A stretch of DNA of 64,000 bases from Gammaproteobacteria bacterium (GCA_036381015.1 DASVDR010000037.1:1-64000), one strand, 5' to 3'. Positions 7,382 through 16,381 are shown, numbered from the stretch's first letter. Numbers and translations: made by a program. The notes: generated by a model from the letters alone, not told the origin.

Positions 7382-8647
7382 GTGACGGCAGATGCGCTCG
7401 CAGAGCTTGCGGATCCGAGCGCCTTGCGCGAGTGGCTCGCCGCGGGGCTCGACGTCGGATGCGGCGAACGCGTGATCGTCGGCGTTCGCGCCGGCGGCCG
7501 CGTCGCAATCGCAGCGGCGGGCGAGCAAGGCGTGACGGATACGGCGTGCGATGCGCCGATGCCGATCGGCTGTCTCGCGAAGCTCTTCACGGCGGCGCTC
7601 GTGATGCAGGCTCGCGCGGCGGGCCGGCTCGGGCTCGACGATCCCGTCGCGGAGCGCCTTCCGTCCGGCGCCGGTATCGAGCTGCGCGGGATCACGCTGC
7701 GTCATCTGCTCGAGCACACGCACGGTCTCGACGACTCGCTGCTCGAGCGCGCGCCCCGCTGCGAGGACGGGCGCATCGACGCGCGCCGGCTGGTCGCGGC
7801 GCTCGCGGCGGCGCCGCGGCTCGCCGCGCCGGGTGAGATCTACAGCTACTCGAACGCCGGCGCGTGGCTGCTCGCCGCGGTCCTCGAGACGGCCGCCGGC
7901 CTGGCGTACGCGCGGCTGTTGCACGACGAGCTGCTCGCGCCGCTCGGCGTCGCGGCCGGGGTCCGCTGCTCGGCATCGGGCGGCGGCGAGATCTGCCCGG
8001 CCGTCGGCGGCGCGCTCGCCGTGCGGGTCCGCGGCCTGCTCGAGCTCGTCGGCGCTCACGCTCCTTGCGATGGCGACGCCGGCGCGGGCACGCCGCTGCC
8101 CGGGTGGCACCCGCTCGAGCGCGGCTGCCGTCTCGGATGGAAGGTGCACGCGCCGGGGTGGCTCGGGCATCAGTCCGCGTGGCCGAACGCGTCGGCGCTC
8201 GTGCGCGTGCATCCGCGCGCCGGCGTGGCGCTCGCCGTTTGCTCGACCGGGCCTGCGGCGGCGGTCGTCGCGGCACGCGTCCTCGGCGCCCGGCTGCCCG
8301 AGCTTGCGGCGCTGCGCGTCCCACGGCTGCTCGACGTCGGCTCGGCCGAAGCTTCGGCCGCGAAGAGAGGCGAGGGGCTCTACCGAACCGCGCGATACGC
8401 CGTTTCCGTCGCCGCGGGCGCCGGCGGCGGCCTGGTGCTACGCACGGCCGCGCGCACCGGCGGCCGGTACCGTCCTGCGGCGCGCGCATCGCTGTGCCCG
8501 GCCGAGCACGGCGTCTGCTTCACGCGGCCGGCGCTCGCCGAGTTCCCGTACGTGCAGCTCGTCTCGCCTTGCGCGGCCGGATACCGATTCATTTGGAACG
8601 GACGCTTCGTTCTGCCGCGGCGCGAGGATTCGGCGCGACGCGCTTGA
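7382..8647 (+). CDS. Beta-lactamase-fold protein with Cys in place of the SxxK serine (paralogue 1)
   Basis: This 421-residue protein has the serine beta-lactamase/penicillin-binding fold pattern: motif 1 PIGCLAKLF (C64 to K67), motif 2 YSN within IYSYSNAGAW, then a weakly conserved GHQ region where an HxG motif would be expected. The nucleophile position is Cys rather than Ser. There is no signal peptide, so it should act in the cytoplasm, unlike cell-wall enzymes. The GTG start at 7382 has AGAGAGG at 7367-7373. Its 3' end overlaps the convergent paralogue by 59 bases. The fold can do acyl transfer from a carrier protein (LovD is the known precedent, with Ser). With the ACP and ligase nearby, acylation of the precursor peptide is my leading guess; peptide ligation or hydrolysis are alternatives. 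Confidence 0.8.
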   Translation: MTADALAELADPSALREWLAAGLDVGCGERVIVGVRAGGRVAIAAAGEQGVTDTACDAPMPIGCLAKLFTAALVMQARAAGRLGLDDPVAERLPSGAGIELRGITLRHLLEHTHGLDDSLLERAPRCEDGRIDARRLVAALAAAPRLAAPGEIYSYSNAGAWLLAAVLETAAGLAYARLLHDELLAPLGVAAGVRCSASGGGEICPAVGGALAVRVRGLLELVGAHAPCDGDAGAGTPLPGWHPLERGCRLGWKVHAPGWLGHQSAWPNASALVRVHPRAGVALAVCSTGPAAAVVAARVLGARLPELAALRVPRLLDVGSAEASAAKRGEGLYRTARYAVSVAAGAGGGLVLRTAARTGGRYRPAARASLCPAEHGVCFTRPALAEFPYVQLVSPCAAGYRFIWNGRFVLPRREDSARRA

Positions 8648-10025
8648 ACGCGTGCAGGCCGACCATCAGCCCCGCTTCCTCGCTTTCCGGCGCGCCGAAG
8701 AAGCCGAGCGAAAGCTGCGGCATCGGCGAGCGAAGGACGAGCCCGCGCCCTTCTCCGGCGTCCGCGAGCTCGGCCGTCACGGCCGGACCGGCCGCGCCGG
8801 ATCGGATCGAGACGCGGAGCCGGCCGTCGCCGAACGCCGCGCTCGCCCACGCTCGGCCGGGCCCGAGATAGACGCCCTGAAGCCGCTCGAGCTCGAGCTC
8901 GACCGGCGGCGGCTCGGCGGCGCTCGCCGCTTCGCCGGTCAACGCGGCCGACGCCGCACCGAGCGCGAAGTCGCGCAAGTGCGGCGCGACCGCGTTGACT
9001 CCGACGGCGACGACGACGGGCGGCTCGACGTGAAGGCGCAAGCCGATGCACTGCCCGTGCGTGAGGCCGTTGTGCCCGTGCTGCCCGCCGCGCCATGCGG
9101 CCGCGCCGAGACCGAATGCGATCGGCAAGAGCTCGCGAAGCGGACCGCCGAGCGCCGGCGGAAGCCGCACGACGGGGCGCAGCAGCCGCGGGCGCACGGC
9201 AGCGGAGACGCCGGCGGCCGACCGCACGCCGAGAAGCGCTTCGCCGACCGTCGCGAGGTCGGCCGGGGACAGCGTGTAATTCGAGAAGGCCGGATGCCAC
9301 AGCTCCGACATCGCCGTCATCGGCCCGAGGGGCGCGTAGCCGTTCGCGGCCGCGTCGAATGCGTGCCGGCCCGCGTCGTGCGGATCGTTGCCTGCATCCT
9401 CGATGCGCCCGGGCTCGATGCCGAGCGGACCCATCAGCTCCCGGCGGATCACCGCGAGACACGGCCGGCCGGCGACCCGCTCGAGGATTCGCCCGAGCAG
9501 CACCGACTCGGTGTGCTCGTAGCTGAAGACCGTGCCCGGCGCGAAGAAGCGCGGCGCGGCGCGCAAGTACGCGACGAGGCCGTCCCACGTGAGCGCCCGC
9601 GCCTGCGGAGCGAAGAGATCCGCGCCGCGGTAGCCGGAGGTGTGCGAGAGGAGATGCGACACGCGGACCGCGCGGCCGTGAGGCGTGCCGCGCAGCTCCG
9701 GCAGATACTCGCCGATCGGCGCGTCGAGATCGACCTCGCCGCGATCGACGCGCGCGAGCGTGACGGCCGCCGCGAGCAGCTTGGCGGTGCAGCCCAGATG
9801 AAAGCGGTGCTGCGGGGTGAGCGGCGCGGCTTCGCCCGCCCGGCATGTTCCGGCGCTCGCCTCGATGCGTGCGCCGCCGACGCTCGCCGCGAGCGCGACG
9901 CCCGGCACGCCGGTCTCGCGAACGAAGTGCTCGAGAAAAGATTGCAGGCGACCGCGGGCGGACGGCAGCGAAGCTGCCCGCCCTGCCGCGCCGAAGGGAT
10001 TTTCGTGCTGCATTTCGCGGCTCAT
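8589..10025 (-). CDS. Beta-lactamase-fold protein with Cys in place of the SxxK serine (paralogue 2)
   Basis: This 478-residue protein has motif 1 FHLGCTAKLL (C79 to K82), again Cys for Ser. The YxN motif is changed to Y-E-H (SYEHTES), and a GHNGLTHG segment matches the third, HxG-type motif. A C-terminal domain of about 120 residues (from roughly 360) resembles the beta-barrel tail often seen in beta-lactamase-related hydrolases. No signal peptide was found. The same rare substitution and the shared G-C-x-A-K-L core show that it is a paralogue of the gene at 7382 and that the change is not a sequencing error. The ribosome site before ATG 10025 is weak; ATG 10013 is an alternative. The function is unknown; see the entry at 7382 for the acyl-transfer idea. 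Confidence 0.78.
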   Translation of the reverse strand: MSREMQHENPFGAAGRAASLPSARGRLQSFLEHFVRETGVPGVALAASVGGARIEASAGTCRAGEAAPLTPQHRFHLGCTAKLLAAAVTLARVDRGEVDLDAPIGEYLPELRGTPHGRAVRVSHLLSHTSGYRGADLFAPQARALTWDGLVAYLRAAPRFFAPGTVFSYEHTESVLLGRILERVAGRPCLAVIRRELMGPLGIEPGRIEDAGNDPHDAGRHAFDAAANGYAPLGPMTAMSELWHPAFSNYTLSPADLATVGEALLGVRSAAGVSAAVRPRLLRPVVRLPPALGGPLRELLPIAFGLGAAAWRGGQHGHNGLTHGQCIGLRLHVEPPVVVAVGVNAVAPHLRDFALGAASAALTGEAASAAEPPPVELELERLQGVYLGPGRAWASAAFGDGRLRVSIRSGAAGPAVTAELADAGEGRGLVLRSPMPQLSLGFFGAPESEEAGLMVGLHAFKRVAPNPRAAAERSVRSK

Positions 10026-10187
10026 TTCACGGCCCCGCCGGGTCTGCCGCAGCAGCCGTTTCCGCGCGATTCGCTCCGAATCGCGCAGCCGCCTCCGGAG
10101 ACCGAAATCCGGCGACAGCCGCCGGAAACGGCCCGATCGTGACGGCGCTTCGCCGCGCTACGCTTGCGCTCCGCAAGGAGAGCAACC

Positions 10188-11450
10188 GTGTCGTCGATCC
10201 CGCTGTTCAGGCCGGCCGCGGTGGCCGCGAGCCGCGCGAAGGTCGCCGGAGACATCGTGCTCGTCACGCCGGTCTCGTTCGGCCTGCTCGGCGCGGGCGC
10301 GCTCGCCGTCGCGGCCGCGATCGTCGCGTTTCTGGTTCTCGGCGCCTACACGCGGCACGAGACGCTGCGCGGTCAGCTGCTGCCGGAAGGCGGCGTCGTC
10401 GACGTGCGGGCGCCGCAGCTCGGCACGATCATCGCGAAGCACGTCGCGGAGGGCGATGCCGTCGCACGAGGCGATCCGCTCTACGTCGTCTCGAGCGAGC
10501 GGCAGAGCAGCGCGCTCGGCGCGACGCACGAGCGGATCGGCCGCGAGCTCGAGGCGCGGCGCGAGAGCCTCGCGTCGCAGATACGCGAAACGCGGCGGCT
10601 CGAGCAAGCGGAGCACGTGTCGCTCGCGGCACAGCGAACCGCGCTCGACGAGGAGCTCCTTGGGCTCCGAGCAATGATCGAGGATCAGCGTGCGCGCGTC
10701 GCGCTCGCGGACGAGGCGACCGAGCGCTACGAGCGTCTCGGCGCGCAGGGGTTCGTGCCGACCGAGCAGACCGTCGCGAAGCGCGAGCACGCGCTCGAGC
10801 AGCGCGCGCGGCTCGCGAGCCTCGAGCGCGAGCTTGGTGCCGCCGAGCGGCAGCGCACGGATCTCGAGGCTCGCCTCGAGAGGTTGCCGCTCGAGTATCG
10901 GAACCGGATCGCCGAGCTCGAGCGTGCGATCTCGAGCCTCGATCTCGAGATCGCCGAGAACGAGGCCCGCCGCGAGCTCACCGTGGTCGCGCCGGCGTCA
11001 GGAGTAGCCGCTGCCGTCACTGGGGAGGTCGGGCAGGTCGTCGACGCCGGCCGCGTGCTGCTCTCGATTCTGCCTCGCGGCGCGGCCCTCGAAGCGCACC
11101 TCTACGCGCCGAGCCGCGCGGTCGGGTTCGTCGACCCCGGGGACGAGGTGCTGCTGCGCTTTCCGGCCTACCCGTATCAGAAGTTCGGGCACCAAGCGGG
11201 CACCGTGCGCTCGGTCTCGCGAACGGCGCTCGCCGCCGCCGAGCGGCCGCTCGGGCCGGGCTCGGGACGGAGCGGAGAGCCGGTGTACCGCGTGGTCGTC
11301 GCGCTTCACGCGCAGTCGGTCGAGGCGTACGGCGAGCCCCGGCCGCTGCGCGCCGGCATGCTGGTCGAGGCCGACGTCAGGCTCGAGACGCGGCGTCTTT
11401 ACGAATGGGTGCTCGAGCCGCTCTACGCGTTCGTGCGAAGGGGCGGCTAA
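10188..11450 (+). CDS. HlyD/CvaA-family periplasmic adaptor (membrane fusion protein)
   Basis: This 420-residue adaptor has a short cytoplasmic N-terminus, one membrane helix (about residues 27-52), a split lipoyl/barrel-sandwich region (DVRAPQLGTI near 70-80 and VVAPASGVAA near 265-275) and a long coiled coil between them (about 110-255). The GTG start at 10188 is chosen because AAGGAG sits 8 bases upstream; ATG 10164 lacks one. Adaptors of this type join a C39 ABC exporter to TolC. It is the natural partner of the exporter at 1913-4117 although encoded separately. Its 3' end overlaps ygfZ by 4 bases. Confidence 0.92.
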   Translation: MSSIPLFRPAAVAASRAKVAGDIVLVTPVSFGLLGAGALAVAAAIVAFLVLGAYTRHETLRGQLLPEGGVVDVRAPQLGTIIAKHVAEGDAVARGDPLYVVSSERQSSALGATHERIGRELEARRESLASQIRETRRLEQAEHVSLAAQRTALDEELLGLRAMIEDQRARVALADEATERYERLGAQGFVPTEQTVAKREHALEQRARLASLERELGAAERQRTDLEARLERLPLEYRNRIAELERAISSLDLEIAENEARRELTVVAPASGVAAAVTGEVGQVVDAGRVLLSILPRGAALEAHLYAPSRAVGFVDPGDEVLLRFPAYPYQKFGHQAGTVRSVSRTALAAAERPLGPGSGRSGEPVYRVVVALHAQSVEAYGEPRPLRAGMLVEADVRLETRRLYEWVLEPLYAFVRRGG

Positions 11451-12358
11451 ACCGGGCTCGCGCGCTCGTACGGCAACGGCGCCGCCGCGAGCGCCACGCG
11501 GTGCTCCGATCCGGCGGAGAGCGGACCGCGGGCGTCGAGCCGGACCACGGCGAGAAGCTCGAGCGTGCCGTCGGCCGCGGCCGCGCGAATCGTCTCGCCG
11601 GCCTCGGCGCCCTCCGCATCGACGATCGGCGTGCCCGGCGCCGGCGCAACCGCCGGCGCGGCGCCGACGAAGCGCCGCATCCGCCGCTTCACGTTGCCGA
11701 GGTGGTGCAGTCGTGCGACGACCTCCTGGCCCGGGTAGCAGCCCTTGTCGAAAGCGACTGCATCGAGGCGGTCGAGGTTCAGCATCTGCGGCACGTAACG
11801 CTCGGCGACGGCCGCGCCGACTCGCGGCAGGCCGAGACGGATCTCGGCGAGCTCGGCCTGCTCGGCGGATCCGCGAGCGAAGCCCTCGCCGGCGCGCTCG
11901 AGCCGATCCTCGGGGCCGACGACATAAACCAGGTCCGGGCCGATTCGCAGCCACGTGAGCTCGGCATCCGTGACCGCCGCGCCGGGCTCCGCGCCGAGGC
12001 GCACGCCGCGGGCCTCGAGCCGCTCGCCGGCATCGCCGACGACGGCGGCCGCGGCGAGCGACTCGTCGGGCACGAGCTCGACCTTGGATCGCAGCACGAA
12101 CATTCGCAGCCGCGCGAGCACGGCATCGACACCGTCGCGCTCGGCGAGCAGCACGAGGCGGTCGTCGCGCCGGAGCATGCGAAAGAGCGCGCGCACGCGC
12201 CCGCGTGCGTCGTTCCATGCGGCGAAGGTGAAGCGTCCGCCGTCGCGAGGCGGCGGATTCTGCGTGAGCTGCCTGCGCAGGAAGTCGTCGGCGTCGGCGC
12301 CTTTCGCGTCGACGCAGATCGTCCACGGAACTCGACAGTACAGCGGGAGCAGAGACAT
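11447..12358 (-). CDS. ygfZ: Folate-binding iron-sulfur cluster protein YgfZ
   Basis: This 303-residue protein belongs to the aminomethyltransferase-like (GcvT-fold) family. It has the family signature KGCYPGQEV, whose Cys is essential in E. coli YgfZ. YgfZ uses tetrahydrofolate and supports assembly or repair of certain iron-sulfur enzymes, including the tRNA thiolase MiaB and, in some bacteria, succinate dehydrogenase. That fits its place directly upstream of, and divergent from, the sdh genes. The start at ATG 12358 (MSLLPLY) is chosen because homologues begin near here; the frame is open further upstream and the ribosome site is weak. Confidence 0.9.
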   Translation of the reverse strand: MSLLPLYCRVPWTICVDAKGADADDFLRRQLTQNPPPRDGGRFTFAAWNDARGRVRALFRMLRRDDRLVLLAERDGVDAVLARLRMFVLRSKVELVPDESLAAAAVVGDAGERLEARGVRLGAEPGAAVTDAELTWLRIGPDLVYVVGPEDRLERAGEGFARGSAEQAELAEIRLGLPRVGAAVAERYVPQMLNLDRLDAVAFDKGCYPGQEVVARLHHLGNVKRRMRRFVGAAPAVAPAPGTPIVDAEGAEAGETIRAAAADGTLELLAVVRLDARGPLSAGSEHRVALAAAPLPYERASPV

Positions 12359-12401
12359 CGGCCGGGATGCCAATCGGCGCGGTTTCTGGCACACTGTAAC
12401 G

Positions 12402-12575
12402 ATGACCCGTGGACGCGAACAAGAGCCCTCCGCGCCGCAACCCGCGGCGACGCCCGATGAGCCGGTCGCCGGCGAAGGGGCGGCCGAATCTCCCCGCGAG
12501 ATCGGCGGACCGAAAGGGCCCGAGCCGACACGCTACGGCGACTGGGAGCGCGCCGGCCGCTGCATCGACTTTTGA
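12402..12575 (+). CDS. SDHAF4-like succinate dehydrogenase assembly factor (DUF1674)
   Basis: This 57-residue protein has a Pro/Glu-rich N-terminus followed by the diagnostic C-terminal block GGPKGPEPTRYGDWERAGRC and ends in IDF. In mitochondria, SDHAF4 binds the flavinated SdhA subunit and shields it until SdhB joins. Its place just before sdhC supports the same role here. The start is ATG 12402. It is divergent from ygfZ with only 43 bases between, so both promoters must be compact. Bases 12576-12662, up to sdhC, hold a GC-rich hairpin (GCGCGC repeats) but no gene. Confidence 0.85.
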   Translation: MTRGREQEPSAPQPAATPDEPVAGEGAAESPREIGGPKGPEPTRYGDWERAGRCIDF

Positions 12576-12662
12576 TTCGGGGGTGAAGCGGAGCGTGATG
12601 GGTCTAGCCTTGCGCGCGCCCTGCGCGCGTCGCGCTTCGATCGACTGCCTGGAGCATTGAGA

Positions 12663-13040
12663 ATGGACGTTGACCGGCCGTTGTCGCCGCATCTGCAAGT
12701 TTACGGCTGGCGGATCACGAACACGCTGTCGATTCTGCATCGCGCGGCCGGGCTCGTGCTGACCGTCGGCGCCTTCGTCCTCGCCTGGTGGCTGCTCGCC
12801 GTCGCGAGCGGCGCGGACGCCTACGACGACGCGCGGGCGATCGTCGGCAGCGGATGGTTCAAGCTCCCGCTGATCGTGTTCGCGCTCGCCTTCTTCTACC
12901 ACCTCGCGAACGGCATCCGTCATCTCGCTTGGGATTTCGGTTTCGGGTTCGAGCGCGAGCGGATTCGCGCGAGCGGATGGGCCGTCGTCGTGGTGGCCGT
13001 TGCGGCGACCTTGGTCTACGCGCTGCTCGTGATCGTTTAG
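12663..13040 (+). CDS. sdhC: Succinate dehydrogenase cytochrome b556 subunit SdhC
   Basis: This 125-residue inner-membrane subunit has three helices. The N-terminal block [23 protein letters not shown] is the SdhC family signature. It helps bind haem b and ubiquinone in complex [13 protein letters not shown] carries the likely haem-ligating His. The start ATG 12663 has GGAG 8 bases upstream; an in-frame TTG at 12657 is less likely. It is followed after 12 bases by sdhD. Confidence 0.95.
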   Translation: MDVDRPLSPHLQVYGWRITNTLSILHRAAGLVLTVGAFVLAWWLLAVASGADAYDDARAIVGSGWFKLPLIVFALAFFYHLANGIRHLAWDFGFGFERERIRASGWAVVVVAVAATLVYALLVIV

Positions 13041-13052
13041 GAGCGCAGTGCA

Positions 13053-13439
13053 GTGAATCTCGTCACTCCGTTGAATCGCGTTTTGGGGCTCGGGTCCGCG
13101 AAAGGCGGCGCCGAGCATTGGTGGGTGCAGCGCGTCAGCGCCGCGGCGCTGGTGCTGCTCGGGCTGTGGTTCGCGATCGCAGTCGCGGGCCTCGACGATT
13201 TCGAGTACGGCACCGTCGTGGCCTGGATTCGCGAGCCCGGGACGAGCGTGCTCTTGATCCTGACGGCCCTCACCGCGCTCTATCACTCCCGTCTCGGCGT
13301 GCAGGTCGTGATCGAGGACTACGTGCACGACAATGCGGCCAAGGTCGTGCTGCTCACGCTGTCGACCTTCGTGCACGCGGCGTTCGCCGTCGTCAGCCTG
13401 TTTGCGATTCTGAAGATCGCGTTCGGATCCGCGCAATGA
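13053..13439 (+). CDS. sdhD: Succinate dehydrogenase membrane anchor SdhD
   Basis: This 128-residue protein has three membrane helices. [16 protein letters not shown] matches the conserved SdhD region that lies near the quinone and haem. It anchors SdhA-SdhB to the membrane with SdhC. The GTG start at 13053 has AGGAG at the sdhC stop. The stop codon overlaps the sdhA start (ATGA), which suggests coupled translation. Confidence 0.93.
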   Translation: MNLVTPLNRVLGLGSAKGGAEHWWVQRVSAAALVLLGLWFAIAVAGLDDFEYGTVVAWIREPGTSVLLILTALTALYHSRLGVQVVIEDYVHDNAAKVVLLTLSTFVHAAFAVVSLFAILKIAFGSAQ

Positions 13440-15223
13440 TCAAGGACTACGAGTTCATCGATCACACTTACGACGTGGTCGTCGTCGGCGCCGGCGGAGC
13501 GGGGTTGCGCGCCACGCTCGGGCTCGCGGAGCGAGGGCTGAAGACCGCGTCGCTGAGCAAGGTATTCCCCACCCGCAGCCATACGGTGGCTGCGCAGGGC
13601 GGCATCAGCGCGGCGCTCGGCAACATGGGCGAGGACGACTGGCGCTGGCACATGTACGACACGGTCAAGGGTTCCGACTGGCTCGGCGACCAGGACGCGA
13701 TCGAGTACATGTGCAAGGAGGCGCCGGCGTCGGTCATCGAGCTCGAGCATTACGGCGTCCCGTTCTCGCGCACCGAGGCAGGGCGGATCTATCAGCGGCC
13801 GTTCGGCGGCATGACCACGCATTTCGGCGAGGGGATCGCGCAGCGCACGTGCGCGGCGGCCGACCGCACCGGCCACGCGATGCTGCACACGCTCTACCAG
13901 CAGTCGTTGAAGCACGAAGCGGAGTTCTTCGTCGAGTTCTTCGCCATCGACCTGATCATGGACGGCGGCGTATGCCGGGGCGTGGTCGCGCTCGAGCTCG
14001 CCACGGGCAGGCTGCATCGCTTTCGGTCGAAGATGGTGATCCTCGCCACGGGCGGCTACGGGCGGGCCTACTTCTCGTGCACGTCCGCCCATATCTGCAC
14101 CGGCGACGGCAATGCGATGGTGCTGCGCGCCGGGCTGCCGCTCCAGGATCTCGAGTTCGTGCAGTTTCACCCCACGGGCGTCTACGGCGCGGGCATGCTG
14201 ATCACCGAAGGCGTCCGCGGCGAAGGCGGCTATCTCACGAACTCCGAAGGCGAGCGCTTCATGGAGCGCTACGCCCCGAACGCCAAGGATCTCGCGTCCC
14301 GCGACGTCGTGAGCCGCTCGATCACGATCGAGATTCGCGAGGGCCGCGGGGTGGGCCGCCACAAAGACCACGTGCATCTGCATCTCGAGCATCTCGGCCG
14401 CGACGTCATCGAGGAGCGGCTGCCCGGCATCGCCGAGACGGCGCGGATCTTCGCGGGCGTCGACGTCACGAAAGCCCCGATTCCGGTCCTGCCTACCGTG
14501 CACTACAACATGGGCGGCATCCCGACGAACTACATGGGCGAGGTGCTTACGAGGAACGAGCGCGGCGAGGACCAAGTCGTCCCGGGCCTCATGGCCGTCG
14601 GCGAGGCCGCGTGCGTCTCGGTGCACGGTGCGAACCGCCTCGGCTCGAACTCGCTGATCGACCTCGTCGTCTTCGGCCGCGCCGCCGCGTACCGCTGCGC
14701 GGAGCTGATCGTGCCCGGCGAGCGGCAGGCGCCGCTGCCGGCCGGGGCCGGCGACGAAGCCGTCGCGCGCCTCGACAAGCTGCGCAACGCCAAGGGCCGG
14801 TTGCCGACCGCGAAGATCCGGCTCGACATGCAGCGCGTGATGCAGGACCACGCGGCCGTGTTCCGCACCGGCGAGTCGCTTCAGGAGGGCATCGAAAAGC
14901 TGGAGGCCGTTTTCGCGTCGTTCGCCGAGGTCGGCGTCACCGACCGCACGCTCGTCTGGAACACCGACCTCGTCGAGACGTTCGAGCTCGAGAATCTGCT
15001 GCTCCAGGCCATGGGCACGATCAAGTCCGCGTTGAACCGCACCGAGAGCCGCGGCGCGCAGGCGCGCGAGGACTACCCGGAGCGCGACGACGCGAACTGG
15101 CTGAAGCACACGCTCGCTTGGGTCGCGCCCGACGGGAGCGTGCGCTTCGATTACCGCCCGGTGCAGCTCAACACGCTGACGAACGACGTCGAGCCCATCC
15201 CGCCGAAAGCGAGGACTTACTGA
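13436..15223 (+). CDS. sdhA: Succinate dehydrogenase flavoprotein subunit SdhA
   Basis: This 595-residue protein oxidises succinate to fumarate. The N-terminus has the FAD dinucleotide fold ([13 protein letters not shown], about 14-26) and the covalent-flavin His in [11 protein letters not shown] (H49). The substrate-site regions [13 protein letters not shown] and [11 protein letters not shown] are intact, and the length is typical. It is the third gene of sdhCDAB. A 71-base gap with a palindromic repeat separates it from sdhB. Confidence 0.97.
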   Translation: MIKDYEFIDHTYDVVVVGAGGAGLRATLGLAERGLKTASLSKVFPTRSHTVAAQGGISAALGNMGEDDWRWHMYDTVKGSDWLGDQDAIEYMCKEAPASVIELEHYGVPFSRTEAGRIYQRPFGGMTTHFGEGIAQRTCAAADRTGHAMLHTLYQQSLKHEAEFFVEFFAIDLIMDGGVCRGVVALELATGRLHRFRSKMVILATGGYGRAYFSCTSAHICTGDGNAMVLRAGLPLQDLEFVQFHPTGVYGAGMLITEGVRGEGGYLTNSEGERFMERYAPNAKDLASRDVVSRSITIEIREGRGVGRHKDHVHLHLEHLGRDVIEERLPGIAETARIFAGVDVTKAPIPVLPTVHYNMGGIPTNYMGEVLTRNERGEDQVVPGLMAVGEAACVSVHGANRLGSNSLIDLVVFGRAAAYRCAELIVPGERQAPLPAGAGDEAVARLDKLRNAKGRLPTAKIRLDMQRVMQDHAAVFRTGESLQEGIEKLEAVFASFAEVGVTDRTLVWNTDLVETFELENLLLQAMGTIKSALNRTESRGAQAREDYPERDDANWLKHTLAWVAPDGSVRFDYRPVQLNTLTNDVEPIPPKARTY

Positions 15224-15227
15224 TGCC

Positions 15228-15272
15228 GGTGTCTGACACCTTTTTTCCCGAAAAGGGTGTCTGACACCTTTT
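15228..15272. repeat. Paired GGTGTCTGACACC palindromes between sdhA and sdhB
   Basis: Two identical 13-base palindromes lie at 15228-15240 and 15256-15268, with centres 28 bases apart. Each is followed by a T-run, and the second is also preceded by an A-run (AAAAG...CTTTT). The same element recurs at 25671-25714. It looks like a REP-type short dispersed repeat, and its A/T-flanked hairpin could also act as a weak terminator or mRNA stabiliser inside the sdh operon. Confidence 0.75.
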
Positions 15273-15294
15273 CCCAAGGCTCCGAGGACCCACC

Positions 15295-16074
15295 ATGGCG
15301 AAGTTCTTTCTCTCTCGTAACTCCCGGATCACGCCCGGCAAGGACCACGGCGGTCCCGAGGGCCCGAACGTCCGTACGTTCGAGATCTATCGCTACGACC
15401 CGGAGTCCGGAGAGAACCCGCGCGTCGACCGCTATCGCGTCGACATGGACGATTGCGGCCCGATGGTGCTCGACGCCCTCTTCAAGATCAAGAACGAGGT
15501 CGATGCGACGCTCACGTTCCGGCGCTCGTGCCGAGAGGGCATCTGCGGCTCGTGCTCGATGAACATCGATGGCGCCAACACGCTCGCGTGCCTGAAGCCC
15601 GTGGAGGAGGTCAAAGGCACGGTGAAGATCTACCCGCTGCCGCACATGCCGGTGGTCAAGGACCTCGTGCCGGATCTCACGCAGTTCTACGCGCAGTATG
15701 CATCGGTCGAGCCGTGGCTCCAGACGCGCACGCCGCCGCCGTCGGATCGGGAGCGGCTTCAGTCGAAGGAGGACCAGGAAAAGATCAACACGCCGTCGGC
15801 CTGCATCCTTTGCGCGTGCTGCTCCGCGGCGTGCCCGAGCTACTGGTGGAACTCCGACCGCTATCTCGGCCCGGCGGCGCTGCTTCAGGCTTACCGGTGG
15901 ATCGTGGACAGCCGCGACGAGGCGACCGGCGAGCGCCTCGACGCGCTCGAGGATCCGTTCCGGCTCTATCGCTGCCATACGATCCTGAACTGCACGAAGG
16001 ATTGCCCGAAGAACTTGAACCCCGGCAAGGCCATCGCCGAGATCAAGAAGCTGATGGTCGAGCGCCGTCATTGA
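15295..16074 (+). CDS. sdhB: Succinate dehydrogenase iron-sulfur subunit SdhB
   Basis: This 259-residue protein passes electrons from FAD to quinone. It has the 2Fe-2S motif CREGICGSC with a later C (ANTLAC), and two cubane-cluster motifs, [12 protein letters not shown] and [12 protein letters not shown]. It ends in a normal SdhB C-terminus. The start is ATG 15295, preceded by GAGGACC. It lies 71 bases after sdhA because of the inserted palindromic repeat; in most relatives the two genes are closer. Confidence 0.97.
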   Translation: MAKFFLSRNSRITPGKDHGGPEGPNVRTFEIYRYDPESGENPRVDRYRVDMDDCGPMVLDALFKIKNEVDATLTFRRSCREGICGSCSMNIDGANTLACLKPVEEVKGTVKIYPLPHMPVVKDLVPDLTQFYAQYASVEPWLQTRTPPPSDRERLQSKEDQEKINTPSACILCACCSAACPSYWWNSDRYLGPAALLQAYRWIVDSRDEATGERLDALEDPFRLYRCHTILNCTKDCPKNLNPGKAIAEIKKLMVERRH

Positions 16075-16096
16075 CGGCGCGCGCGCCGAGAGCGTG

Positions 16097-16381
16097 ATGG
16101 GTTCTCGAGCGGAAGAAAGCGTCGCCGCGGAGCACGCGGAGGCGGCGAGAGTGCGGTGGCGATGCCGCCGCGGGATGCGCGAGCTCGACTCGATACTGCT
16201 GCCGTTCTTCGACGCCGAGTTCGCCCGACTGCCCGATGCGGATAAAGCGCGCTTCGCGGCACTTTTGGACCTGCCCGACCCCGAGCTCCACGCGTATCTT
16301 CTGCGGCGCCATGCGCCGACGGATCCCGAGCTCGACCGTCTCCTCGAGCGCATCCGCGCGAGCGTTCGTCCTCACGCCTGA
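16097..16381 (+). CDS. sdhE: FAD assembly factor SdhE
   Basis: This small helical protein of about 94 residues has the RRGMRELD motif (RGxxE) needed for attaching FAD covalently to SdhA. It belongs to the YgfY/SdhE family. ATG 16097 is chosen; GTG 16094 directly before it would add one residue. The gene follows sdhB after 22 bases and overlaps the start of the ygfX-like gene, the usual order in gammaproteobacteria. Confidence 0.9.
   Translation: MGSRAEESVAAEHAEAARVRWRCRRGMRELDSILLPFFDAEFARLPDADKARFAALLDLPDPELHAYLLRRHAPTDPELDRLLERIRASVRPHA

Noticed and set aside
159-11450. Recent horizontal transfer of the peptide cluster
   Set aside because: Base composition and codon use look the same as the flanking housekeeping genes and no mobility genes or direct-repeat borders are visible, so recent transfer cannot be claimed.
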